Shown: positions 39,194 to 53,736, counted from the first letter of the stretch. The stretch is 64,000 bases of DNA from Parietaria judaica (GCA_954871525.1 OX940863.1:45122501-45186500); one strand, 5' to 3'. The notes: generated by a model not told the origin, from the letters alone. Program-made: numbers and translations.

Positions 39194-40387
39194 GAGCCCA
39201 ATATTCTTTAACACTCCAAACTTTTGGGCTTAATCCAAATAATATAGTGTATAAAGAAGGTATATGGAATAATAGTTAAGTTTCGGCACCTTTTTTTTAC
39301 TTCTAGCGAACTCGTACGCAAAATTAAGCCCTTAGAGCCCAAGATTCGTTAAGACTCCAAACTTGTTTGTTTTTTGGGCTCAATACAATAAATATAGTAT
39401 ATAAAGAAGGAATATAGAGTAATTTTATGTTTCGGCACCTATTTTGATTTTGAACGAACTCTTACGCGAAATGAAGCTATAAGAGCCCAATATTCTTTAA
39501 GACCCCAAAATTGTTTGTTTTTTTAGGCTCAATACAAATAATATAGTGTAAAAAGAAGGTATATGGAGTAATAGTTAAGTTTCGGCACCTTTTTTGACTT
39601 CTAAAGAATTCTCACGCAAAATTAAACTATTAGAACCCAAGATTCTTTAAGACTCGAAACTTGTTGGTTTTTTGGGCTCAATTAAATTAGAATACTATAT
39701 AAAGAAGGGATATGGAGTAAGATATATGTTTCGACAGCTCTTTTGATTTTGAACGAACTCTTACGCGAAAGTAAGCTATTAGAGCCTAATATTCTTTAAG
39801 ACTCCAAACTTGTTTTTTTTTTTTTGGGGCTAAATACAAATAATATAGTGTATAAAGAAGGTATATGGAGTAATAGTTAAGTTTCGGCACCTTTTTTGAC
39901 TTCTAATGAATTCTCACGCAAAATTAAACTATTAGAACCCAAGATTCTTTAAGACTCGAAACTTGTTGGTTTTTTGGGCTCAATTCAATTAGAATACTAT
40001 ATAAAGAAGGGATATGGAGTAAGATATATGTTTCGACAGCTCTTTTGATTTTGAACGAACTCTTACGTGAAAGTAAGCTATTAGAGCCTAATATTCTTTA
40101 AGACTCCAAACTTGTTTTTTTTTTTTTTTTGGGGCTAAATACAAATAACATAGTGTATAAAGAAGGTATATAGAGTAATAGTTAAGTTTCGGCACCTTTT
40201 TTGACTTCTAGCGAACTCGTTCGCCAAATTAAGCTATTAGAGCCCAAGAATCCTTGACACTCCTAACTTGTTTGTTTTTTGGGCTCAATACAATTAATAT
40301 AATATATAAAGAATGGATATTAGTAATATCTACGTTTCGGCACCTATTTTGATTTTGAACGAACTCTTACGCGAAAGTAAGCTATTA
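39194..40387 (+). repeat. Octameric HOR variant (1,194 bp, order B-C-D-E-F/D-E-F-A)
   Basis: The only unit in the window with eight monomers. Monomer starts are B 39194, C 39335, D 39483, E 39633, F/D hybrid 39782, E 39935, F 40084 and A 40240. The extra pair comes from unequal exchange between an F and a D monomer, so the D-E part appears twice. The first E has AATTAAATT; the second has AATTCAATT and ACGTGAAAG, so the two come from different parental units. The second E and F resemble unit 1 of the 3,568-bp super-repeat (ACGTGAAAG, GGTATATAGAG). Confidence 0.92.
39782..39934 (+). repeat. Chimeric F/D monomer at an unequal-crossover point
   Basis: The 5' part is type F: GAGCCTAATATTC, a long T run, GGGGCTAAATAC and GTGTATAAAGAAGG. 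The 3' part is type D: TAATGAATTCTCACGC then AAAATTAAACTATTA, followed by an E monomer as after a normal D. The switch lies in the stretch common to F and D, between about 39855 and 39905 (GTATATGGAGTAATAG, TTAAGTTTCGGCACC and TTTTTTGACTTCTA). Confidence 0.92.
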
Positions 40388-43061
40388 GAGCCCAATATTC
40401 TTTAACACTCCAAACTTTTGGGCTTAATCCAAATAATATAGTGTATAAAGAAGGTATATGGAATAATAGTTATGTTTCGGCACCTTTTTTTTACTTCTAG
40501 CGAACTCGTACGCAAAATTAAGCCCTTAGAGCCCAAGATTCGTTAAGACTCCAAACTTGTTTGTTTTTTGGGCTCAATACAATAAATATAGTATATAAAG
40601 AAGGAATATAGAGAAATTTTTATGTTTCGGCACCTATTTTGATTTTGAACGAACTCTTACGCGAAATGAAGCTATAAGAGCCCAATATTCTTTAAGACCC
40701 CAAAATTGTTTGTTTTTTTAGGCTCAATACAAATAATATAGTGTAAAAAGAAGGTATATGGAGTAATAGTTAAGTTTCGGCACCTTTTTTGACTTCTAAC
40801 GAATTCTTACGCAAAATTAAGCTATTAGAACCCAAGATTCCTTAAGACTCGAAACTTGTTGGTTTTTTGGGCTCAATTCAATTAGAATACTATATAAAGA
40901 AGGGATATGGAGTAAGATATATGTTTCGACACTTCTTTTGATTTTGAACGAACTCTTACGCGAAAGTAAGCTATTAGAGCCTAATATTCTTTAAGACTCC
41001 AAACTTGTTTGTTTTTTTTTTGGGGCTAAATACAAATAATATAGTGTATAAAGAAGGTATATGGAGTAATAGTTAAGTTTCGGCACCTTTTTTGACTTCT
41101 AGCGAACTCGTTCGCCAAATTAAGCTATTAGAGCCCAAGAATCCTTGACACTCCTAACTTGTTTGTTTTTTGGGCTCAATACAATTAATATAATATATAA
41201 AGAAGGGATATAAGTAATATCTACGTTTCGGCACCTATTTTGATTTTGAACGAACTCTTACGCGAAAGTAAGCTATTAGAGCCCAATATTGTTTAACACT
41301 CCAAACTTTTGGGCTTAATCCAAATAATATAGTGTATAAAGAAGGTATATGGAATAATAGTTATGTTTCGGCACCTTTTTTTTACTTCTAGCGAACTCGT
41401 ACGCAAAATTAAGCCCATAGAGCCCAAGATTCGTTAAGACTCCAAACTTGTTTGTTTTTTGGGCTCAATACAATAAATATAGTATATAAAGAAGGAATAT
41501 AGAGAAATTTTTATGTTTCGGCACCTATTTTGATTTTGAACGAACTCTTACGCGAAATGAAGCTATAAGAGCCCAATATTCTTTAAGACCCCAAAATTGT
41601 TTGTTTTTTTAGGCTCAATACAAATAATATAGTGTAAAAAGAAGGTATATGGAGTAATAGTTAAGTTTCGGCACCTTTTTTGACTTCTAACGAATTCTTA
41701 CGCAAAATTAAGCTATTAGAACCCAAGATTCCTTAAGACTCGAAACTTGTTGGTTTTTTGGGCTCAATTCAATTAGAATACTATATAAAGAAGGGATATG
41801 GAGTAAGATATATGTTTCGACACTTCTTTTGATTTTGAACGAACTCTTACGCGAAAGTAAGCTATTAGAGCCTAATATTCTTTAAGACTCCAAACTTGTT
41901 TGTTTTTTTTTTTGGGGCTAAATACAAATAATATAGTGTATAAAGAAGGTATATGGAGTAATAGTTAAGTTTCGGCACCTTTTTTGACTTCTAGCGAACT
42001 CGTTCGCCAAATTAAGCTATTAGAGCCCAAGAATCCTTGACACTCCTAACTTGTTTGTTTTTTGGGCTCAATACAATTAATATAATATATAAAGAAGGGA
42101 TATAAGTAATATCTAAGTTTCGGCACCTATTTAGATTTTGAACGAACTCTTACGCGAAAGTAAGCTATTAGAGCCCAATATTCTTTAACACTCCAAACTT
42201 TTGGGCTTAATCCAAATAATATAGTGTATAAAGAAGGTATATGGAATAATAGTTAAGTTTCGGCACCTTTTTTTTACTTCTAGCGAACTCGTACGCAAAA
42301 TTAAGCCCTTAGAGCCCAAGATTCGTTAAGACTCCAAACTTGTTAGTTTTTTGGGCTCAATACAATAAATATAGTATATAAAGAAGGAATATAGAGTAAT
42401 TTTTATGTTTCGGCACCTATTTTGATTTTGAACGAACTCTTACGCGAAATGAAGCTATAAGAGCCCAATATTCTTTAAGACCCCAAAATTGTTTGTTTTT
42501 TTAGGCTCAATACAAATAATATAGTGTAAAAAGAAGGTATATGGAGTAATAGTTAAGTTTCGGCACCTTTTTTGACTTCTAACGAATTCTCACGCAAAAT
42601 TAAACTATTAGAACCCAAGATTCCTTAAGACTCGAAACTTGTTGGTTTTTTGGGCTCAATTCAATTAGAATACTATATAAAGAAGGGATATGGAGTAAGA
42701 TATATGTTTCGACAGCTCTTTTGATTTTGAACGAACTCTTACGCGAAAGTAAGCTATTAGAGCCTAATATTCTTTAAGACTCCAAACTTGTTTTGTTTTT
42801 TTTTGGGGCTAAATACAAATAATATAGTGTATAAAGAAGGTATATGGAGTAATAGTTAAGTTTCGGCACCTTTTTTGACTTCTAGCGAACTCGTTCGCCA
42901 AATTAAGCTATTAGAGCCCAAGAATCCTTGACACTCCTAACTTGTTTGGTTTTTGGGCTCAATACAATTAATATAATATATAAAGAAGGGATATAAGTAA
43001 TATCTACGTTTCGGCACCTATTTTGATTTTGAACGAACTCTTACGCAAAAGTAAGCTATTA

Positions 43062-44840
43062 GAGCCCAATATTCTTTAACACTCCAAACTTTTGGGCTTA
43101 ATCCAAATAATATAGTGTATAAAGAAGGTATATGGAATAATAGTTAAGTTTCGGCACCTTTTTTTTATTTCTAGCGAACTCGTACGCAAAATTAAGCCCT
43201 TAGAGCCCAAGATTCGTTAAGACTCCAAACTTGTTTGTTTTTTGGGCTCAATACAATAAATATAGTATATAAAGAAGGAATATAGAGTAATTTTATGTTT
43301 CGGCACCTATTTTGATTTTGAACGAACTCTTACGCGAAATGAAGCTATAAGAGCCCAATATTCTTTAAGACCCCAAAATTGTTTGTTTTTTTAGGCTCAA
43401 TACAAATAATATAGTGTAAAAAGAAGGTATATGGAGTAATAGTTAAGTTTCGGCACCTTTTTTGACTTCTAATGAATTCTCACGCAAAATTAAACTATTA
43501 GAACCCAAGATTCCTTAAGACTCGAAACTTGTTGGTTTTTTGGGCTCAATTCAATTAGAATACTATATAAAGAAGGGATATGGAGTAAGATATATGTTTC
43601 GACAGCTCTTTTGATTTTGAACGAACTCTTACGCGAAAGTAAGCTATTAGAGCCTAATATTCTTTAAGACTCCAAACTTGTTTTTTTTTTTTTGGGGCTA
43701 AATACAAATAATATAGTTAATAAAGAAGGTATATGGAGTAATAGTTAAGTTTCGGCACCTTTTTTGACTTCTAGCGAACTCGTTCGCCAAATTAAGCTAT
43801 TAGAGCCCAAGAATCCTTGACACTCCTAACTTGTTTGTTTTTTGGGCTCAATACAATTAATATAATATATATAGAAGGGATATAAGTAATATCTACGTTT
43901 CGGCACCTATTTTGATTTTGAACGAACTCTTACGCGAAAGTAAGCTATTAGAGCCCAATATTCTTTAACACTCCAAACTTTTGGGCTTAATCCAAATAAT
44001 ATAGTGTATAAAGAAGGTATATGGAATAATAGTTATGTTTCGGCACCTTTTTTTTACTTCTAGCGAACTCGTACGCAAAATTAAGCCCTTAGAGCCCAAG
44101 ATTCGTTAAGACTCCAAACTTGTTTGTTTTTTGGGCTCAATACAATAAATATAGTATATAAAGAAGGAATATAGAGTAATTTTTATGTTTCGGCACCTAT
44201 TTTGATTTTGAACGAACTCTTACGCGAAATGAAGCTATAAGAGCCCAATATTCTTTAAGACCCCAAAATTGTTTGTTTTTTTAGGCTCAATACAAATAAT
44301 ATAGTGTAAAAAGAAGGTATATGGAGTAATAGTTAAGTTTCGGCACCTTTTTTGACTTCTAAAGAATTCTCACGCAAAATTAAACTATTAGAACCCAAGA
44401 TTCCTTAAGACTCGAAACTTGTTGGTTTTTTGGGCTCAATTAAATTAGAATACTATATAAAGAAGGGATATGGAGTAAGATATATGTTTCGACAGCTCTT
44501 TTGATTTTGAACGAACTCTTACGCGAAAGTAAGCTATTAGAGCCTAATATTCTTTAAGACTCCAAACTGGTTTGTTTTTTTTTGGGGCTAAATACAAATA
44601 ATATAGTGTATAAAGAAGGTATATGGAGTAATAGTTAAGTTTCGGCACCTTTTTTGACTTCTAGCGAACTCGTTCGCCAAATTAAGCTATTAGAGCCCAA
44701 GAATCCTTGACACTCCTAACTTGTTTGTTTTTTGGGCTCAATACAATTAATATAATATATAAAGAAGGGATATAAGTAATATCTACGTTTCGGCACCTAT
44801 TTTGATTTTGAACGAACTCTTACGCGAAAGTAAGCTATTA
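43062..44840 (+). repeat. Two-unit duplication, copy 1 (1,779 bp)
   Basis: Units 43062 and 43951. The first carries F ATAGTTAATAAAG and A ATATATATAGAAGG; the second carries F CCAAACTGGTTTG. Both signatures return 1,779 bp later. Confidence 0.88.
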
Positions 44841-46619
44841 GAGCCCAATATTATTTAACACTCCAAACTTTTGGGCTTAATCCAAATAATATAGTGTATA
44901 AAGAAGGTATATGGAATAATAGTTAAGTTTCGGCACCTTTTTTTTACTTCTAGCGAACTCGTACGCAAAATTAAGCCCTTAGAGCCCAAGATTCGTTAAG
45001 ACTCCAAACTTGTTTGTTTTTTGGGCTCAATACAATAAATATAGTATATAAAGAAGGAATATAGAGTAATTTTATGTTTCGGCACCTATTTTGATTTTGA
45101 ACGAACTCTTACGCGAAATGAAGCTATAAGAGCCCAATATTCTTTAAGACCCCAAAATTGTTTGTTTTTTTAGGCTCAATACAAATAATATAGTGTAAAA
45201 AGAAGGTATATGGAGTAATAGTTAAGTTTCGGCACCTTTTTTGACTTCTAATGAATTCTCACGCAAAATTAAACTATTAGAACCCAAGATTCCTTAAGAC
45301 TCGAAACTTGTTGGTTTTTTGGGCTCAATTCAATTAGAATACTATATAAAGAAGGGATATGGAGTAAGATATATGTTTCGACAGCTCTTTTGATTTTGAA
45401 CGAACTCTTACGCGAAAGTAAGCTATTAGAGCCTAATATTCTTTAAGACTCCAAACTTGTTTTTTTTTTTTTGGGGCTAAATACAAATAATATAGTTAAT
45501 AAAGAAGGTATATGGAGTAATAGTTAAGTTTCGGCACCTTTTTTGACTTCTAGCGAACTCGTTCGCCAAATTAAGCTATTAGAGCCCAAGAATCCTTGAC
45601 ACTCCTAACTTGTTTGTTTTTTGGGCTCAATACAATTAATATAATATATATAGAAGGGATATAAGTAATATCTACGTTTCGGCACCTATTTTGATTTTGA
45701 ACGAACTCTTACGCGAAAGTAAGCTATTAGAGCCCAATATTCTTTAACACTCCAAACTTTTGGGCTTAATCCAAATAATATAGTGTATAAAGAAGGTATA
45801 TGGAATAATAGTTATGTTTCGGCACCTTTTTTTTACTTCTAGCGAACTCGTACGCAAAATTAAGCCCTTAGAGCCCAAGATTCGTTAAGACTCCAAACTT
45901 GTTTGTTTTTTGGGCTCAATACAATAAATATAGTATATAAAGAAGGAATATAGAGTAATTTTTATGTTTCGGCACCTATTTTGATTTTGAACGAACTCTT
46001 ACGCGAAATGAAGCTATAAGAGCCCAATATTCTTTAAGACCCCAAAATTGTTTGTTTTTTTAGGCTCAATACAAATAATATAGTGTAAAAAGAAGGTATA
46101 TGGAGTAATAGTTAAGTTTCGGCACCTTTTTTGACTTCTAAAGAATTCTCACGCAAAATTAAACTATTAGAACCCAAGATTCCTTAAGACTCGAAACTTG
46201 TTGGTTTTTTGGGCTCAATTAAATTAGAATACTATATAAAGAAGGGATATGGAGTAAGATATATGTTTCGACAGCTCTTTTGATTTTGAACGAACTCTTA
46301 CGCGAAAGTAAGCTATTAGAGCCTAATATTCTTTAAGACTCCAAACTGGTTTGTTTTTTTTTGGGGCTAAATACAAATAATATAGTGTATAAAGAAGGTA
46401 TATGGAGTAATAGTTAAGTTTCGGCACCTTTTTTGACTTCTAGCGAACTCGTTCGCCAAATTAAGCTATTAGAGCCCAAGAATCCTTGACACTCCTAACT
46501 TGTTTGTTTTTTGGGCTCAATACAATTAATATAATATATAAAGAAGGGATATAAGTAATATCTACGTTTCGGCACCTATTTTGATTTTGAACGAACTCTT
46601 ACGCGAAAGTAAGCTATTA
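44841..46619 (+). repeat. Two-unit duplication, copy 2 (1,779 bp)
   Basis: Units 44841 and 45730, with the same ATAGTTAATAAAG / ATATATATAGAAGG and CCAAACTGGTTTG signatures as the preceding copy. It differs from copy 1 in the first B (AATATTATTTAAC rather than ATTCTTTAAC, and TACTTCTAGC rather than TATTTCTAGC). Confidence 0.88.
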
Positions 46620-48397
46620 GAGCCCAATATTATTTAACACTCCAAACTTTTGGGCTTAATCCAAATAATATAGTGTATAAAGAAGGTATATGGAATAATA
46701 GTTAAGTTTCGGCACCTTTTTTTTACTTCTAGCGAACTCGTACGCAAAATTAAGCCCTTAGAGCCCAAGATTCGTTAAGACTCCAAACTTGTTTGTTTTT
46801 TGGGCTCAATACAATAAATATAGTATATAAAGAAGGAATATAGAGTAATTTTATGTTTCGGCACCTATTTTGATTTTGAACGAACTCTTACGCGAAATGA
46901 AGCTATAAGAGCCCAATATTCTTTAAGACCCCAAAATTGTTTGTTTTTTTAGGCTCAATACAAATAATATAGTGTAAAAAGAAGGTATATGGAGTAATAG
47001 TTAAGTTTCGGCACCTTTTTTGACTTCTAAAGAATTCTCACGCAAAATTAAACTATTAGAACCCAAGATTCCTTAAGACTCGAAACTTGTTGGTTTTTTG
47101 GGCTCAATTAAATTAGAATACTATATAAAGAAGGGATATGGAGTAAGATATATGTTTCGACAGCTCTTTTGATTTTGAACGAACTCTTACGCGAAAGTAA
47201 GCGATTAGAGCCTAATATTCTTTAAGACTCCAAACTTGTTTGTTTTTTTTTGGGGCTAAATACAAATAATATAGTGTATAAAGAAGGTATATGGAGTAAT
47301 AGTTAAGTTTCGGCACCTTTTTTGACTTCTAGCGAACTCGTTCGCCAAATTAAGCTATTAGAGCCCAAGAATCCTTGACACTCCTAACTTGTTTGTTTTT
47401 TGGGCTCAATACAATTAATATAATATATAAAGAAGGGATATAAGTAATATCTACGTTTCGGCACCTATTTTGATTTTGAACGAACTCTTACGCGAAAGTA
47501 AGCTATTAGAGCCCAATATTCTTTAACACTCCAAACTTTTGGGCTTAATCCAAATAATATAGTGTATAAAGAAGGTATATAGAATAATAGTTAAGTTTCG
47601 GCACCTTTTTTTTACTTCTAGCGAACTCGTACGCAAAATTAAGCCCTTAGAGCCCAAGATTCGTTAAGACTCCAAACTTGTTTGTTTTTTGGGCTCAATA
47701 CAATAAATATAGTATATAAAGAAGGAATATAGAGTAATTTTATGTTTCGGCACCTATTTTGATTTTGAACGAACTCTTACGCGAAATGAAGCTATAAGAG
47801 CCCAATATTCTTTAAGACCCCAAAATTGTTTGTTTTTTTAGGCTCAATACAAATAATATAGTGTAAAAAGAAGGTATATGGAGTAATAGTTAAGTTTCGG
47901 CACCTTTTTTGACTTCTAAAGAATTCTCACGCAAAATTAAACTATTAGAACCCAAGATTCCTTAAGACTCGAAACTTGTTGGTTTTTTGGGCTCAATTAA
48001 ATTAGAATACTATATAAAGAAGGGATATGGAGTAAGATATATGTTTCGACAGCTCTTTTGATTTTGAACGAACTCTTACGCGAAAGTAAGCGATTAGAGC
48101 CTAATATTCTTTAAGACTCCAAACTTGTTTGTTTTTTTTTGGGGCTAAATACAAATAATATAGTGTATAAAGAAGGTATATGGAGTAATAGTTAAGTTTC
48201 GGCACCTTTTTTGACTTCTAGCGAACTCGTTCGCCAAATTAAGCTATTAGAGCCCAAGAATCCTTGACACTCCTAACTTGTTTGTTTTTTGGGCTCAATA
48301 CAATTAATATAATATATAAAGAAGGGATATAAGTAATATCTACGTTTCGGCACCTATTTTGATTTTGAACGAACTCTTACGCGAAAGTAAGCTATTA

Positions 48398-51066
48398 GAG
48401 CCCAATATTCTTTAACACTCCAAACTTTTGGGCTTAATCCAAATAATATAGTGTATAAAGAAGGTATATGGAATAATAGTTAAGTTTCGGCACCTTTTTT
48501 TTACTTCTAGCGAACTCGTACGCAAAATTAAGCCCTTAGAGCCCAAGATTCGTTAAGACTCCAAACTTGTTTGTTTTTTGGGCTCAATACAATAAATATA
48601 GTATATAAAGAAGGAATATAGAGTAATTTTATGTTTCGGCACCTATTTTGATTTTGAACGAACTCTTACGCGAAATGAAGCTATAAGAGCCCAATATTCT
48701 TTAAGACCCCAAAATTGTTTGTTTTTTTAGGCTCAATACAAATAATATAGTGTAAAAAGAAGGTATATGGAGTAATAGTTAAGTTTCGGCACCTTTTTTG
48801 ACTTCTAAAGAATTCTCACGCAAAATTAAACTATTAGAACCCAAGATTCCTTAAGACTCGAAACTTGTTGGTTTTTTGGGCTCAATTAAATTAGAATACT
48901 ATATAAAGAAGGGATATGGAGTAAGATATATGTTTCGACAGCTCTTTTGATTTTGAACGAACTCTTACGTGAAAGTAAGCTATTAGAGCCTAATATTCTT
49001 TAAGACTCCAAACTTGTTTGTTTTTTTTTTGGGGCTAAATACAAATAATATAGTGTATAAAGAAGGTATATGGAGTAATAGTTAAGTTTCGGCACCTTTT
49101 TTGACTTCTAGCGAACTCGTTCGCCAAATTAAGCTATTAGAGCCCAAGAATCCTTGACACTCCTAACTTGTTTGTTTTTTGGGCTATATACAATTAATAT
49201 AATATATAAAGAAGGGATATAAGTAATATCTACGTTTCGGCACCTATTTTGATTTTGAACGAACTCTTACGCGAAAGTAAGCTATTAGAGCCCAATATTC
49301 TTTAACACTCCAAACTTTTGGGCTTAATCCAAATAATATAGTGTATAAAGAAGGTATATGGAATAATAGTTAAGTTTCGGCACCTTTTTTTTACTTCTAG
49401 CGAACTCGTACGCAAAATTAAGCCCTTAGAGCCCAAGATTCGTTAAGACTCCAAACTTGTTTGTTTTTTGCGCTCAATACAATAAATATAGTATATAAAG
49501 AAGGAATATAGAGTAATTTTTATGTTTCGGCACCTATTTTGATTTTGAACGAACTCTTACGCGAAATGAAGCTATAAGAGCCCAATATTCTTTAAGACCC
49601 CAAAATTGTTTGTTTTTTTAGGCTCAATACAAATAATATAGTGTAAAAAGAAGGTATATGGAGTAATAGTTAAGTTTCGGCACTTTTTTTGACTTCTAAT
49701 GAATTCTCACGCAAAATTAAACTATTAGAACCCAAGATTCCTTAAGACTCGAAACTTGTTGGTTTTTTGGGCTCAATTAAATTAGAATACTATATAAAGA
49801 AGGGATATGGAGTAAGATATATGTTTCGACAGCTCTTTTGATTTTGAACGAACTCTTACGCGAAAGTAAGCTATTAGAGCCTAATATTCTTTAAGACTCC
49901 AAACTTGTTTGTTTTTTTTTGGGGCTAAATACAAATAATATAGTGTATAAAGAAGGTATATGGAGTAATAGTTAAGTTTCGGCACCTTTTTTGACTTCTA
50001 GCGAACTCGTTCGCCAAATTAAGCTATTAGAGCCCAAGAATCCTTGACACTCCTAACTTGTTTGTTTTTTGGGCTCAATACAATTAATATAATATATAAA
50101 GAAGGGATATAAGTAATATCTACGTTTCGGCACCTATTTTGATTTTGAACGAACTCTTACGCGAAAGTAAGCTATTAGAGCCCAATATTCTTTAACACTC
50201 CAAACTTTTGGGCTTAATCCAAATAATATAGTGTATAAAGAAGGTATATGGAATAATAGTTAAGTTTCGGCACCTTTTTTTTACTTCTAGCGAACTCGTA
50301 CGCAAAATTAAGCCCTTAGAGCCCAAGATTCGTTAAGACTCCAAACTTGTTTGTTTTTTGGGCTCAATACAATAAATATAGTATATAAAGAAGGAATATA
50401 GAGTAATTTTATGTTTCGGCACCTATTTTGATTTTGAACGAACTCTTACGCGAAATGAAGCTATAAGAGCCCAATATTCTTTAAGACCCCAAAATTGTTT
50501 GTTTTTTTAGGCTCAATACAAATAATATAGTGTAAAAAGAAGGTATATGGAGTAATAGTTAAGTTTCGGCACCTTTTTTGACTTCTAAAGAATTCTCACG
50601 CAAAATTAAACTATTAGAACCCAAGATTCCTTAAGACTCGAAACTTGTTGGTTTTTTGGGCTCAATTAAATTAGAATACTATATAAAGAAGGGATATGGA
50701 GTAAGATATATGTTTCGACAGCTCTTTTGATTTTGAACGAACTCTTACGCGAAAGTAAGCGATTAGAGCCTAATATTCTTTAAGACTCCAAACTTGTTTG
50801 TTTTTTTTTGGGGCTAAATACAAATAATATAGTGTATAAAGAAGGTATATGGAGTAATAGTTAAGTTTCGGCACCTTTTTTGACTTCTAGCGAACTCGTT
50901 CGCCAAATTAAGCTATTAGAGCCCAAGAATCCTTGACACTCCAAACTTGTTTGTTTTTTGGGCTCAATACAATTAATATAATATATAAAGAAGGGATATA
51001 AGTAATATCTACGTTTCGGCACCTATTTTGATTTTGAACGAACTCTTACGCGAAAGTAAGCTATTA
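48398..51066 (+). repeat. Three-unit duplication, copy 1 (2,669 bp)
   Basis: Units 48398, 49288 and 50178. Unit 1 has E ACGTGAAAG and A GGGCTATATAC. Unit 2 has C TTTTGCGCTC, AGAGTAATTTTTATG and D GGCACTTTTTTT. The same pair of signatures returns at 51067 and 51957, 2,669 bp later. Copy 2 keeps only these two units, because the next one (52848) has a different signature (CAAATTTTTGGG, GAGTCCAAG). Confidence 0.85.
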
Positions 51067-53736
51067 GAGCCCAATATTATTTAACACTCCAAACTTTTGG
51101 GCTTAATCCAAATAATATAGTGTATAAAGAAGGTATATGGAATAATAGTTAAGTTTCGGCACCTTTTTTTTACTTCTAGCGAACTCGTACGCAAAATTAA
51201 GCCCTTAGAGCCCAAGATTCGTTAAGACTCCAAACTTGTTTGTTTTTTGGGCTCAATACAATAAATATAGTATATAAAGAAGGAATATAGAGTAATTTTA
51301 TGTTTCGGCACCTATTTTGATTTTGAACGAACTCTTACGCGAAATGAAGCTATAAGAGCCCAATATTCTTTAAGACCCCAAAATTGTTTGTTTTTTTAGG
51401 CTCAATACAAATAATATAGTGTAAAAAGAAGGTATATGGAGTAATAGTTAAGTTTCGGCACCTTTTTTGACTTCTAAAGAATTCTCACGCAAAATTAAAC
51501 TATTAGAACCCAAGATTCCTTAAGACTCGAAACTTGTTGGTTTTTTGGGCTCAATTAAATTAGAATACTATATAAAGAAGGGATATGGAGTAAGATATAT
51601 GTTTCGACAGCTCTTTTGATTTTGAACGAACTCTTACGTGAAAGTAAGCTATTAGAGCCTAATATTCTTTAAGACTCCAAACTTGTTTGTTTTTTTTTTG
51701 GGGCTAAATACAAATAATATAGTGTATAAAGAAGGTATATGGAGTAATAGTTAAGTTTCGGCACCTTTTTTGACTTCTAGCGAACTCGTTCGCCAAATTA
51801 AGCTATTAGAGCCCAAGAATCCTTGACACTCCTAACTTGTTTGTTTTTTGGGCTATATACAATTAATATAATATATAAAGAAGGGATATAAGTAATATCT
51901 ACGTTTCGGCACCTATTTTGATTTTGAACGAACTCTTACGCGAAAGTAAGCTATTAGAGCCCAATATTCTTTAACACTCCAAACTTTTGGGCTTAATCCA
52001 AATAATATAGTGTATAAAGAAGATATATGGAATAATAGTTAAGTTTCGGCACCTTTTTTTTTACTTCTAGCGAACTCGTACGCAAAATTAAGCCCTTAGA
52101 GCCCAAGATTCGTTAAGACTCCAAACTTGTTTGTTTTTTGCGCTCAATACAATAAATATAGTATATAAAGAAGGAATATAGAGTAATTTTTATGTTTCGG
52201 CACCTATTTTGATTTTGAACGAACTCTTACGCGAAATGAAGCTATAAGAGCCCAATATTCTTTAAGACCCCAAAATTGTTTGTTTTTTTAGGCTCAATAC
52301 AAATAATATAGTGTAAAAAGAAGGTATATGGAGTAATAGTTAAGTTTCGGCACTTTTTTTGACTTCTAATGAATTCTCACGCAAAATTAAACTATTAGAA
52401 CCCAAGATTCCTTAAGACTCGAAACTTGTTGGTTTTTTGGGCTCAATTAAATTAGAATACTATATAAAGAAGGGATATGGAGTAAGATATATGTTTCGAC
52501 AGCTCTTTTGATTTTGAACGAACTCTTACGCGAAAGTAAGCTATTAGAGCCTAATATTCTTTAAGACTCCAAACTTGTTTGTTTTTTTTTGGGGCTAAAT
52601 ACAAATAATATAGTGTATAAAGAAGGTATATGGAGTAATAGTTAAGTTTCGGCACCTTTTTTGACTTCTAGCGAACTCGTTCGCCAAATTAAGCTATTAG
52701 AGCCCAAGAATCCTTGACACTCCTAACTTGTTTGTTTTTTGGGCTCAATACAATTAATATAATATATAAAGAAGGGATATAAGTAATATCTACGTTTCGG
52801 CACCTATTTTGATTTTGAACGAACTCTTACGCGAAAGTAAGCTATTAGAGCCCAATATTCTTTAACACTCCAAATTTTTGGGCTTAATCCAAATAATATA
52901 GTGTATAAAGAAGGTATATGGAATAATAGTTAAGTTTCGGCACCTTTTTTTTACTTCTAGCGAACTCGTACGCAAAATTAAGCCCTTAGAGTCCAAGATT
53001 CGTTAAGACTCCAAACTTGTTTGTTTTTTGGGCTCAATACAATAAATATAGTATATAAAGAAGGAATATAGAGTAATTTTATGTTTCGGCACCTATTTTG
53101 ATTTTGAACGAACTCTTACGCGAAATGAAGCTATAAGAGCCCAATATTCTTTAAGACCCCAAAATTGTTTGTTTTTTTAGGCTCAATACAAATAATATAG
53201 TGTAAAAAGAAGGTATATGGAGTAATAGTTAAGTTTCGGCACCTTTTTTGACTTCTAATGAATTCTCACGCAAAATTAAACTATTAGAACCCAAGATTCC
53301 TTAAGACTCGAAACTTGTTGGTTTTTTGGGCTCAATTAAATTAGAATACTATATAAAGAAGGGATATGGAGTAAGATATATGTTTCTACAGCTCTTTTGA
53401 TTTTGAACGAACTCTTACGCGAAAGTAAGCTATTAGAGCCTAATTTTCTTTAAGACTCCAAACTTGTTTGTTTTTTTTTGGGGCTAAATACAAATAATAT
53501 AGTGTATAAAGAAGGTATATGGAGTAATAGTTAAGTTTCGGCACCTTTTTTGACTTCTAGCGAACTCGTTCGCCAAATTAAGCTATTAGAGCCCAAGAAT
53601 CCTTGACACTCCTAACCTGTTTGTTTTTTGGGCTATATACAATTAATATAATATATAAAGAAGGGATATAAGTAATATCTACGTTTCGGCACCTATTTTG
53701 ATTTTGAACGAACTCTTACGCGAAAGTAAGCTATTA

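Larger units (their letters stand above)
40388..53736 (+). repeat. Zone 5: homogenised hexameric HOR units with E type CGACAGCTC
   Basis: Fifteen units starting at 40388, 41279, 42171, 43062, 43951, 44841, 45730, 46620, 47509, 48398, 49288, 50178, 51067, 51957 and 52848; almost all are 889-892 bp. The first two (40388, 41279) still resemble unit 2 of the 3,568-bp super-repeat, with AGAGAAATTTTT in C and CGACACTTC in E. From 42171 on, the markers are C AGAGTAATTTT (three- to five-T variants), D with TCTCACGCAAAATTAAAC, E with TTGTTGG plus CGACAGCTC, and from 43951 mostly AATTAAATT. The F poly-T is now short, about nine T after GTTTG. D alternates between TAATGAATTC and TAAAGAATTC. Other sub-markers useful for phasing are E GCGATTAG (46620, 47509, 50178), A GGGCTATATAC (48398, 51067, 52848) and C TTTTGCGCTC (49288, 51957). 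Confidence 0.91.

Noticed and set aside
39194..40387. Insertion of a foreign element in the 1,194-bp unit
   Set aside because: All of the additional sequence is accounted for by an extra F/D hybrid and an extra E monomer; there is no target-site duplication or unrelated sequence.
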